A stretch of 64,000 nucleotides of DNA from Sarcocystis neurona (taxonomy: Eukaryota > Apicomplexa > Conoidasida > Eucoccidiorida > Sarcocystidae), in the NCBI GenBank assembly GCA_000727475.1, contig KL647314.1, positions 1,332,812 through 1,396,811 of the forward strand. The letters are read 5' to 3'. Of this stretch, positions 47,401 to 57,680 are shown piece by piece; position 1 is the stretch's first letter; every line of letters starts with the position of its first letter. The notes beneath the pieces were generated by a model. It was not told the DNA's origin and ran no database searches. It saw only the letters and a list, made by a program, of their open reading frames with translations. The translations under genes were made by a program, and so were the position numbers.

Positions 47401-48843
47401 GAGATTACGTCTCCGGCGTCCTTCACAGATGAAGTGTGGTTACCTTTGGCCTTCTGCCGAAAGAGTCGCGCCTGCCTTTCTGGCGTGCGGCGACTTCATA
47501 CCTCCGCCACGGCACGTAGAAACTTTCCCCTGCTGTCCCCGGTAGTGGAGCAGCGCCACATGATGACACAAAACGCGCAGGAGAACGCAAGGCGTGGACC
47601 GGCGACAGCAGGAGGAGCAGCGACATCGCAGCAGCAGCCACAGCAACCGCAGCAGCAGCAGCCACAGCAAACACGCCAGTTGCGACATTCACGGCAACAC
47701 ATATACACGTATTCTTGAATGAATACATATATACATATATATATACTTTATTAGACGCGTATGATATACATACTACATGTGTCTGCAACCCATACATACG
47801 TACATTTGTACGTATACATATATATATATATCTACGTATGGACGCGTATGACGTACATACCACATGTGTCCGCCAGCCTTACATACGTATATTTTTATAA
47901 ATATATATATATATATCTGGACCCGTACTACGTACATACTGTTTGTGTCCCCCTATCTGTGCATACGTATCGCAGTAGCGAGAGCCTCTCAGCGGTCTCC
48001 GCAGTATCAGCAGGAGCATCACCGCAGCACCAGCGGCAGCAGCAGCCATATAGCATCTCTCCCGTGAAGCAGGCGTGCCAGAAGGCGTAATAGCGATGAC
48101 AGCGGCAACGGGGCGTGGAAAAGGCCTCCCGCAGCTGCACACACACGAAGCAGATCTCCTGCTTATCCTGCGAAGTCTGGCTTCTGAAGTCGTGCGACGG
48201 TACACCAGCGAAAGCGCACATACTCGACCGTAGCGGGCAGGTGCCGGGTGACTCCAGCCGCAGCAGCGACAGAGGTGATAGGCAGCAGCACCAGCAGCGG
48301 CGGAAGCACCAGCAGCGGCGGAAGCACCAGCAGCAGCAGCAGGCAGAGCAGCTGCTGGAGTGGGAGCAGCCTCACCACCAGCAGCATCTGTCGGGCTGCT
48401 GCAGGAGGAGCACTGGTGCAGCCACACCCCGACAACGGGCACATCAGCGACACCCAGAGCAGCAGCGACGGGCAACACCAGAGACAGCCGCACCAGCCAT
48501 AGCCACAGCAGCGCCGATAGCTGCAGCAGCAGTGTGTGGACAGAGGTAACTGCGACGTAGAGTAAGGCGATCAATACCAGCTGCAGCAGCAGTAGAACAG
48601 CAGCGTCAACGTGAAATGGTAGTGCGTAGCAACAGCTAAGGCGACGTTACGGCTGCACGCTGCACCACTCGCAGCAGCTGTCACCCCAGCAAGTGCGAAA
48701 GCAGCAGCAAGTGTGAAAGCAGCGGCAACCGCCACCGCGGGCCCCACAACAGCAGCAGCACGAGTCAGAGCCACACAACCAGCCGCAGGAGACAAGGCAG
48801 GTCCACCGGCGTGGACGACCTCTTCGGCGCCGCTGCGGGGAGG
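44451..48843. other. Upstream of cytochrome c; repeats and unassigned sequence
   Basis: A low-repeat stretch at about 44580-45130 is open on both strands without family signal. The ~147-base tandem repeat lies at 46321-46620, low-repeat sequence at about 46890-47560, and plus-strand CAG/GCA blocks at 47590-47700 and 47980-48840, the last running straight into the cytochrome c start and possibly its 5' UTR. Confidence 0.45.
46321..46620 (+). repeat. ~147-base tandem repeat, 2 full copies plus a partial
   Basis: GAATTAGATACGTGTATGCA recurs at 46321 and 46468, and the shared block continues through GGGTCCATACACATATGTAC and AATGATACGTGTACACACTT. A third, diverged start is at about 46614. Confidence 0.9.
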
Positions 48844-49077
48844 ATGAGCCCGCCCAGTTTGCACGAGCTCCAAGAGCAGCAGCAGCAGGAGCGGCACGAG
48901 CAGCAGCAGGAGCAGCAGCAGCGACTGCGGTTGTTTCCCGAGACAAGTGAGGCCGAAGAAGAAAGTTTTGTGCTGCCTCCGGGAGACGTGCGTCGAGGAC
49001 GCCTTCTCTTCAAAAAGCACTGCGCCCAGTGCCACTGCATCAATCGCTATAACTTCCAGCCATCTGGCTGCACTCTA
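48844..49077 (+). CDS. cytC: Cytochrome c exon 1, haem motif
   Basis: 78 codons ending ...CTL in phase 0 before GTAAGC at 49078. Contains the Gln-rich stretch and CAQCH. Reading on past the donor gives a stop within two codons. Confidence 0.9.
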
Positions 49078-52000
49078 GTAAGCTAGCCACCTCTCCTCTC
49101 TTCCTCTTTCACGCCGGTACACCCCTCTATATGGACAGACCGACGTGTAAAATTCAAGCTCCACGTCTTAGCCTGCAGCAGCCATGCATACACACGTATG
49201 TCTGCGCGTATATACACACATGTGAATACATATGCACATATCTATTGAGAAACGCAGATTATGTTTCTACTGGTAGGTGGTCCTGTTGTACCGCGCATCT
49301 GTGAGTCAACACACCTAGACACACTGTTATATATGTATATATATATATGTACGTTTGTCTCTCCCTGCCTCAATACACGCGAATTTGCAGGCAATATATC
49401 GACCTGCATATGCGTATACGCACAACTGCACCTACGCGTAGTGCTGGGGTATCTCTCTCTCTCTGTATATATATATATATATGCGTATAGAAGTATATGT
49501 ATATGACTGCTGCGGGCGGTACTACTGTGGTCATCGCTGTAACGTTTCCACGTTGTCGCTGCGCGCTGCCCAGTTTTTTTCGTCGTCTTTTCGGGGGTCT
49601 TTCTCTGCTCGAGACAGTTATGGAATTTACACGTAAATTAGTCACACACGCACGTCCACGGCCACTCATCTGCGTGCGTCCGGGTGCGTTGCATATATAT
49701 ATATATATATACATATATATGTGAATGTGTATATATGTAGGCGTAGGCGCACATTCGTGTTGGGGATGCGGGTGTCGCTGCCGGTGTATGCGCTCTCCCT
49801 GGGGCTGCTCTTGCTGCGGCTGCCCTGCTGCTGCTGCTGCGTGGTGCTGTCTTCGCTGCTGCTGCTGTTACTGCTGGGCTGTGTTGCTGTCCACGTGCTG
49901 CCGTTGTTGCGACGGGGTTTTTGCGGCTGCTGCCGCTGCCGCCTCTGCTGCTGCTACTGCTGCCGCCGCTGCCGCTTCTTCTGCTGTTCTGCTGCTGCAG
50001 GTGGGTCCGTCGCTGTACGGGCTGTACGGCCGCACGGCGGGTGTGAACGCGCGGACGTCGCTTCTTGAATCTTCCGCTGCCATGCGGGAGAGCGGAATTG
50101 TCTGGACAGGTCATTGCATTTTCACCGCATTTCCTTCACCCACACAAAACCAGATGTTCGATATTTACTACGTTTCGAGCGCGGGACCTTGTCGAGACCG
50201 TCAGATATCTTCTTTTTTTGCATCCCATTTCTTCTCTGGACACAGCACGTGTTTGTGGGGAGGACGGGTGGACGCGTCCTTGGCGACTTCTGCTGGCTGT
50301 CTCCCTGTCTCCCTGTCTCGCTGTCTCCTTACAGAAATCTACACAGGTCAAGATGGAAGAAGAAGCAAGTGCCTTCCTGAAAAAAGCTGGACACTTTTTT
50401 TCAGTCAAGAGCGTCTACAAATCTATGTATATGTATACACGTGTATATGCAGGCCGACACCTTTCTACAACATATAGGTAGGCGTACTCACCCGTAGAGG
50501 AATGCTGTCACACTCTCTCGTGCATGTCCTGTGTCTACATATCTCAGACAGCCTTATTACGCCCCCCTACGTACATCTTCGAGGAAGGGCAAGAGAAATT
50601 GTACGGGAATTCGACTTCCCTTCACACTTTGATTGGTTAACAAGGACAGCGTGTTTTCTCTGTTCATAGAGGACACTCACCTACTCACATCATCTCTCCA
50701 TGGCGATGTATGGAGGAAAAGACAGAAGGGGAAAACAAAGTGAGAGACGGACGAGCCGAACGTCCTTCCCACTTATCTCTCCGTATACAGCAAGCCACAA
50801 CACAGGGCACATCCGTCTGGAAACTGAGAGACGCAGATGAATAGGACGTCCCTCCTACGTTATATGTGTCCCTATACAGCAAGCCACAACACAGGGCACA
50901 TCCGTCTGGAAACTGAGAGACGCAGATGAATAGGACGTCCCTCCTACGTTATATGTGTCCCTATACAGCAAGCCACAACACAGGGCACATCCGTCTATTA
51001 GAGGGGAAACTGAGAGGCGCAGATGAATAGGACGTCCCTCCTACGTTATATCTCTCCGTATACAGCAAGCCACAACCGTATATTTGAGAGCAAACTGAGA
51101 GACACAGACGAGGATAGCGTTCTCACTGCTTAGCTGTCCCCACATTGCGAAGCGTGACGAACGTCCTTTCTTCTTTTCTGCCGCAGGGTTGCGCTTCTAC
51201 GTACGTAGGTGTCTACATGTGTATTGGCCGGGTTATACATAGATGTAGACACGTGTGTCTTGATGACGTAGAGCGTGCGTCCACAGACGTGTCTATCGAT
51301 GTGCCTGGAGTCGCACTTCTCCCCGGCAGATGCGCGTGCGAAGTACCGGGTTGGGTGTCTGCCTTCGGCGACGGGGCTCGTGCCGCGCCCAAGGGTGGGA
51401 AGACGAGGAGGACAGCAGAGAGATGCTGTCTTGCTTTCTTCGTGTATATGGAGGTGTGCTGTGAATCGATGTGTGTGCGCGTGGATTTGCATGTACGTGT
51501 GTCTATATATATATATATAGACACACGTACATGTGTATATCTTTGTATGCGGAGCAGCGCTGTACCTATCTGTGTATCTGTCTATGTAGCTATGTCAGAG
51601 CTTCGTATCTATGTATGGACCTACGTACATACATATATATATGTGCCCACACATATATACCTCTGTGTGTGTTTGTGTGTCTATCGTACTGTATATGTAT
51701 GAATGTACCTGTGGATATCTGTATAGAGGCTTGTATGTAACTACGTACCTTTCCACGTATGTGTGTGCTGCTACATACGTGTAACTCTATACATATGAAT
51801 GTGCCCATGCATATATGTGTGGAAGTGTCTATCTATGTACGTATCTAGGTATCTCTGTGTATGTACATGTATGGGTGTGGAAGTATCTACGTATGTATGT
51901 ACCGAGGTACATCTCTGTATGTACATGTGTACTTGTGTGCGTCTGTGTATTCTTGTATATATGTGTGTATTAGGAATGTATAGGCGTATGTACATACGTA

Positions 52001-54149
52001 TATACGTATACGCACACACGCACACGACGGCGACCCGTGGGACGGGAGTATGTGAGGTGCCCGCGAGGGGCTCTTCTTCCGACGAAGTTCCCCAAGGAAG
52101 AGTGGACACCAACAACACATGTATCTGTATTATAAGCCTGCATGCGTGTGACCTCTTCTGCTGTTTCTGCTCCCTTTAAAACTCATGCGTAGACGCAGGG
52201 TCTACTGTAGAGCTCTTCGTTATATGCTTCCACCCCGCGCACTGCTGCGTGGCCCCTCTGCTGCTGCTGCTTCTTGTGTGATGAGTGGCTCGGCAGGAAA
52301 ATGCGCCGCTTTTGGTCTCACGTAGCTCCACTGCAGCGTGTGTCAGGTTGGTGCGTCTGTTGCTGCGTATCTCAATATTGGAGCCTGGTTAGCTGCGTCA
52401 AAGCTGAACGGTCGCTGCAGCTCGTGCTACTGGTGCGAGTACCTGCCGGGACGCTGCTCCTGCTGCAAGTAGCGATGCGGGCAACGCCGTAGCTCGTGTT
52501 TTTATTGCGCCTGTTGCCTCGAGTGCTGCTGCTCCTGCTGCGCTCCTGCTGTCGTGGTTATGTTGCTGTTTCTGCTGTCACGGCTGTCGCTAGTGCTGCA
52601 AGCGGCTGCAGTTGCTGCTGCTGCTGTCGCTGGAGAGACGTACACCGGCGGTCGCTGCTGCAGCTGCTGCCGCTCTGTGTGCAAGTGCTGCGGCGTTGGT
52701 GCGGTTCGGCTTGCTGCCGCACCCAGTGGGGCCGTTGCAGTTGCTGCTGCTGTTGTGTGCGGTGCTCCTCTTTCTCCGTGCGCTGCCTTTGTTGTAGAAG
52801 AGCTGCTCGTGGGAGAACCTGCTGTTGCTCCTCCTGCTGCCGCTTGTGCTGCTGCTCTTGTGTGTAGCCTGCTGCTGCAACACGTGCTGCTGCTGGGACG
52901 TGTGCGCTGTTGCTGCTGCAGCAAGTTCTGCTAACTGCTGCGACTGCTGCAGCTGCTGTTCGTCGTCCTCCTGCGTTGCTTACTATTCGGGATACATAGC
53001 GCGCTGACCTCTGCTGCTGCCGAGGACGCTGCTGCTGGGCGTTCCTGCCGTAGCCAACAAACTACTGTGGGCTGCAGCTCTTCTTGCTGCACCGTTCAGA
53101 TGTTCCTGCTACTCTCTCTTCAGGTGTACTGCGGTTTCTGTTGACGTGCTGCTGCTGCTGGTGCAACTACAGGTGTGCGCCGTAGCTGTTGCAGCTGCTG
53201 CTGCGCTTGCTGTCGGCGCTGCGGCTCCAGCTGCCGTAGGAGCTGCTGTTGCGGAGGCTTTGCTGCTGTTGCTGTTTCTCCTACTGATGTTGCTGTTTCT
53301 CGAACCGCCACGGCTGCTGTTGCTGCTGCTGGCGGCGCTGCTGCTGGTGCTGCTCTTGGACCTTTAGCCGCGCTGTCCTGCAGTTGGCTGTGATGGTGCT
53401 GCTGCTGTTTTCCACCGGCACCACTGCTGCTGCTGCTTCCTTGTTGGTTAGCGTTACTGCTGCTGCTGTTATCGTCGCTGATGCTGTTGCTGCTGCAGAT
53501 CTCTCTCTCATGCAATATTTGAAGAATCCCCGTGCCTACATCCAGCGCCCAATCGCGATGAATTTTCTCGGGATGAGGGACTACCAGGTACGTGCTTTCA
53601 TACAGTCGCTGCTGTTGCTCCGCTGCTTCTTCTTTTTCTTCTGTTGCTGCCTCTGCCGCTGCCGTGGCACGTGGTGTGCTGCTGCTGAATGGGTCCCTGC
53701 TGGTAGTGAGCGTGGTGGTCCAGCTGCTGCTGTTGGCGCTACACCCGTTGCTCCCTGCACTGCTGCTGCTGTTGTCTGCGCTGTTGCTGCTAATACTGTG
53801 GCTGCTTCTGCAAGTCGACTGCTGCTGCGTAAGGTGGAGTGTGCGTTGCTTCGTCTGCTGCGTTTCTTGTCTTCAGCGTGTGCTGGTATTCTAGGACTGC
53901 TGCGCATGCAGTGCGTATGCTGCGCCACTGCTGCTGCTGCTGCTGTATTTACAGCTGCCGTGACTTGTGCGCAGCTGCTGCTGAGCTTTGTTTGCGCTGC
54001 TGCTGCTGCGTTTGCTGTCGCTGCTGCTGCTGCAGGATCGCGTAGATTTGATCTGGTATTTGAAGGCGGCGGGGCACCAAGATTGGCTAGAGCAGGGAGA
54101 AGCTACATCTATATCCTCACGGCCTCCTGATGAGAAAAAGCAGCAGTAG
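48844..54149 (+). CDS. cytC: Cytochrome c (gene level)
   Basis: Four exons (48844-49077, 50001-50109, 53499-53587, 54036-54149) join in consistent phases to 181 residues. Residues 1-45 are a Gln/Glu-rich extension not found in ordinary cytochromes c. GDVRRGRLLFKKHCAQCH follows, with the haem-binding CxxCH at residues 60-64; then GPSLYGLYGR, the usual 'GPNLxGLFGR'; ESGIVWTD; LMQYLKNPRAYI; the axial Met in IAMNFLG (residue 135); and DRVDLIWYLKAAG, the C-terminal helix. It carries electrons between complex III and complex IV in the mitochondrial intermembrane space. Apicomplexans can have a second cytochrome c paralogue, and which one this is cannot be told. ATG at 48844 is the first in frame. 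Confidence 0.92.
49078..50000 (+). other. Cytochrome c intron 1
   Basis: AT microsatellites at about 49330-49350, 49465-49482 and 49694-49722, then a sense CTG array (49800-50000) ending in the acceptor CTGCAG. Confidence 0.85.
50001..50109 (+). CDS. cytC: Cytochrome c exon 2
   Basis: Encodes VGPSLYGLYGRTAGVNARTS and LLESSAAMRESGIVWT, phase 0 in and phase 1 out (donor GTCATT at 50110). Confidence 0.92.
50730..51110 (+). repeat. 89-base tandem repeat, about 3.5 copies
   Basis: CAGCAAGCCACAACACAGGG starts at 50788, 50877 and 50966, with a shortened copy at 51063. The shared unit includes AACTGAGAGACGCAGATGAA and GGACGTCCCTCCTACGTTAT. The third unit carries an 8-base insertion near 50997. Confidence 0.95.
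51490..51533. repeat. 44-base perfect palindrome
   Basis: The left arm CATGTACGTGTGTCTATATA is mirrored exactly by the right arm ending CACACGTACATG, with an AT core. It can form a cruciform or an RNA hairpin. Confidence 0.95.
53499..53587 (+). CDS. cytC: Cytochrome c exon 3, axial Met
   Basis: Two bases complete Asp, then LSLMQYLKNPRAYIQRPIAM and NFLGMRDYQ follow, leaving in phase 0 at GTACGT. It contains the Met haem ligand. Confidence 0.93.
53588..54035 (+). other. Cytochrome c intron 3
   Basis: Sense CTG/TGC arrays throughout, ending CTGCTGCAG. It stays open in the exon frame, so an unspliced reading would add about 150 Ala/Val/Leu/Cys-rich residues. Confidence 0.85.
54036..54149 (+). 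CDS. cytC: Cytochrome c exon 4 (terminal)
   Basis: Encodes DRVDLIWYLKAAGHQDWLEQ and GEATSISSRPPDEKKQQ, with a TAG stop at 54147-54149. The first 13 residues match the C-terminal helix of cytochrome c. Confidence 0.92.
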   Translation, partial: DRVDLIWYLKAAGHQDWLEQGEATSISSRPPDEKKQQ

Positions 54150-56330
54150 CTTCCAAGAGTACCACTATTACTATTACTAATGCTAATACTATTAATTATA
54201 CTACTACTGTGTTTGCAAGTACTGCAGCAGCCGTCGTCGTATAAGTGGAAGCACTGCACGAAGAACAGCAGAACAGCTGCAGTTGCTGTTCAGTGTCGTC
54301 AGGACGGTTCAACGGCTACGGCTGGTGCAGCTTTTTCGCATTTCTCCGTTGTTGTACTAGTGCGACGGCAGCACCGGGGCCTCAGGAGCTTTGCTGCAGC
54401 AGGTAATGCTACAGATCCGTAGCAGCTTTGCTGCAGCAGGTAGTGCTGTAGACCTGTAGCCGCTTTGCTGCAGCAGGTAGTACTGTAGACCCGTAGCGGC
54501 TTTGCTGCAGCAGCTAGTGCTGTAGACCCGTAGCAGCTTTGCTGCAGCAGCTCATGCCGTCGACTTCTAGCAGGACAGCAGCTGCAATATTAGACGGGCG
54601 TCATCAACTTCGCATCGCATCGCATTGCAGCAGCAGCAGCAATACCTTCCCGGTGGATCGTGACGGTGGCGCAACACCAGTAGCCGCGAGGCAAACACAG
54701 GCGTCCTGGAGCAGTGAATTTCTTCTTTTTTGCTGACAAAGAAGGAGCACGGCAGCAGCAGGGCTCTGTTGTACAACATTCAGGCTTGCTGCTGGGGCAG
54801 CTGCACAGTGCGCGCAGACGTGCAGCAGCAGTAGTTCGCGCGCTCAGACGAACCAGTAGCGGCTATAATACAGAGACCGGCGGAGGGCAACGGCGAAAGC
54901 AGACGGGCACAAAAACGGCGAGAACAAGAAATAGCTGGGAAAAAGAAGTGCGAGCGGAAAGTTACGAAAATGCACCACACGTGGAACCAAAGGAAATGCT
55001 TTAGAGCAGCCGCCGCGGCGGCAAACACTGGGGCCTGAGAAACCGCAGCAGCAAGAATCTCCCATGAGCAGCAGCTGGTGCATGTGTCATACGTTTCCAG
55101 CGTTCCGGCGGGAGTATTTTTGCACATTACAGAAAAGAGGCAGATGCAACGAAAACGCATTTACATGTCCGCATCCGCACGAACATGCAGAGATTGTAGT
55201 CCTCTCTCGGTATATATATATAATTTCAATACAACAGCAGCCGTAACCGCGTATGTATCACCCGTGTATGTAGTATATTTCTGCATACGAGCAGTGTGCA
55301 CACCACACGTACACATACACGTATGTACATCGATATGTACGTACTTGCATACACACATACACCATGTGAAGACGTAGCTATATAGATGTATTGATAAATA
55401 ATACGTAGATAGCTAGATGGGCAGGTAGACAGACCTTTCTTCTATACCGTAGACTTTGAATCATACATGTACAGATGCTGTGAACAGGTCCTGCCTGTAT
55501 AGTAACACGCTATAGAAACCGTACGGATGATGTCTACGTCTGCAGAGGCCGGCCACGCCGTGCGTAGATACAGATATGTGTGTACGTGCCATGGGCACCG
55601 ATTCCCCAACATACATACGTATATATATACGAACCGAGTATGCGCCATGGTGCCCACCCGTATACACTCACGCATACGGCGACTGGAACAGGGGCTTGTG
55701 GACTCCTATCTATATACGTACGTCGTTTTTTCTAGAATGACTTCTATTTCCGTGTTCCATTCAACCCATAGGCACTAATGCACACACGCAGTTTACGTAG
55801 TTTTCTCGTGTGTAGGCGACTGTTCCTGTAACGCAGTTGTACCGCCTGCTGTCATCGATAGATGGATATGGAGCTCTCTTTCTTGCTTACGGGATGACGT
55901 GTACGATGTGGAGTTATTATGCACGTATTTGTGCCGGATAGATATGTCACACAGAATCGTACACACAGATACACGCACACAGACACACACACACAGACAC
56001 ACACACCACATGTGTGGATGATTATCTGCATGCGTGTGCACATACACACAAACATATACGCCTACGCCCACCTGGACAGGAAATATGTGGATCCCTGTGG
56101 ACATTAGATAGATGTGTATTGGTAGATTAATGCACAACGTACCACTTGGAAGAATACTTGCAACACTAAGGATAGCGCGCCCACGGCAGCCACCGAAGAA
56201 CAAACATGTGTTTTGTAGATGACCGGGTCGGTGTGTGGTGCGCCCATGGTGATGCACGCGTATCGCCAGTGCGTGCATGTGCATGATGTAGTGTAAATAA
56301 TCGAGGCATCTATCTTCTGCACACACAGTA
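54150..56330. other. Downstream of cytochrome c; repeats
   Basis: Short ACT/ATT triplets (about 54165-54208), the 37-base tandem (54386-54572), mixed CAG/CTG sequence to about 55050 that may include the 3' UTR, then TG/TACGTA repeats. No gene was recognised. Confidence 0.5.
54386..54572 (+). repeat. 37-base tandem repeat, about 5 copies
   Basis: AGCTTTGCTGCAGCAGGTAG-type units start at about 54387, 54424, 54461, 54498 and 54535, exactly 37 bases apart, with a variable GCTGTAGACCCGTAG part. Confidence 0.95.
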
Positions 56331-57680
56331 GACAAGGTACATGGGACCGAATGCGCCAAACACAGAGAGGTACTTGCTTCCTGAGGAGTCCCGGCGGAGG
56401 CAGCTGACGCACGCACAGAGAACACTCTGCGATCAGCAGCATACTTTTCTGCGACCCGGCAGTATTTCCACGCTCTTGTCGAAAAGCAGCAGCAGCAGCA
56501 GAGAACGTGATCCGGCGTCTCTCATAATGTACTTGAACATTTCCGTATTTTCAGGAGCTTTGTGTAGAAATGCTACAGACATTCTGAAAAGAAGTAATTC
56601 TTTCGCTGACGCTGCCATGCATGAGACAGTACCAGGTAGCCTTCAGCCATATAAAATAATACATAGTATTAAAGAGACAATTATTATATGTTTGTATACA
56701 CGTCTACACATATATGTCAGGAGACCGAAGCATACAATATATTTGCATATATATATATAGAGAGAGAGAGAGGAAGGGTGCGAGTATGTACGTGTGAGGT
56801 CAAGTTTCTTCGGCAAGCTACTGAAACACGTCAGGTGCTCTTGTCCGGCAGTCGAACACCTAGTAGGCATTGCCCACGGAGAGACCCACTGGCTCTCTAT
56901 TCTCGCCTTGTTCGTTCTGGAAACGCTTCTGCCATCACGCGCGAAAAAAACCATCTACTCTCGTGCAGAAAGCAGCCTGCCAAAGTGGCATGGGAAAACT
57001 TGACGCAGAATCTTTGCTGTATACACAATTCTGCTGCTGCACTTGAAGCATTCCTCCTTGGTGTATCTTGATTTCCACAAGAGTGAAAGAGTGTCTACGT
57101 GTATACCCGCACACGTCCACCATACGTTTATGTTTAGGAGCAAAAGGCAGGGTGCCTGTTGCTAGCATCTCAGGACAACGTCGCCTGCCGCAGTTCATTC
57201 TTTTTAGGGAGGAAAACAGCTTCACTGCGGTTTTGGCGGTAAATGCAGCACTTGAAGAATAATCGACGAACTGAGGTCTACATTTTCATCGCGACGACGC
57301 CCGTTTGAAGGATGCCGCCACCGCACACTTTACCAAAGCAGTACACTTCACAGCAAGGCCATTCGAGCCGCGCAGGACCCCCTATTGGAGAAAGGGGGCT
57401 GTATACAGTATTACTGCGCACGACACCGCTTAGTATGCGTGAAGTGAGAGAATCGCTTTCATTCTCTCCGTGACACCTGTCAGGTGTGAACGTCAGTTCA
57501 CACATCCACGCGGTACGGTGGCTGCACGTTGTTTTTGAGAAGTTAATTTTTAAGATGCAATGCTGCCCCTTGGATGTGGACCCCCGTCTGGGACCGCACA
57601 CTTACAAACTTCATGAAGCAATGGCATCCTTCGAGTTCGTAGAGGCGCACCTTTTGTTTCCGAGGAAGTGAACCGTGCAG
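56331..57680 (+). other. Low-repeat island with possible exons, product unknown
   Basis: Unlike its flanks this stretch is not made of simple repeats. A candidate exon at 56536-56631 (acceptor GTATTTTCAG, donor GTAGCC) reads ALCRNATDILKRSNSFADAA in phase 1 to phase 1. Plus-strand frames at 56790-57071 and 57486-57671 (ending LHEAMASFEFVEAHLLFPRK) and a minus-strand frame at 57278-57601 are also open. None resembles a family I know, and no single joined model was convincing. Confidence 0.3.

Larger units (their letters stand above)
50110..53498 (+). other. Cytochrome c intron 2
   Basis: 3.4 kb holding the 89-base tandem repeat (50730-51110), the 44-base palindrome (51490-51533), TG/AT repeats (51540-52010), and a sense CTG/TGC field (about 52240-53498) that runs into the acceptor CTGCAG. 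Its long open frames read as Leu/Cys/Val/Ala repeats. Confidence 0.85.

Noticed and set aside
52502..52924. Possible CRISPR-like or other spaced array in cytochrome c intron 2
   Set aside because: Plain CTG/TGC triplet repeats without unique spacers.
53384..54130. 248-codon plus ORF covering cytochrome c exon 3 and beyond
   Set aside because: Only the DLSLMQYLKNP part is cytochrome c; the rest is CTG-derived intron reading, and splicing to 54036 restores the C-terminal helix in another frame.
57278..57601. 107-codon minus ORF with ordinary composition
   Set aside because: Overlaps plus-strand frames of similar quality and shows no known motif; left within the unknown island entry.
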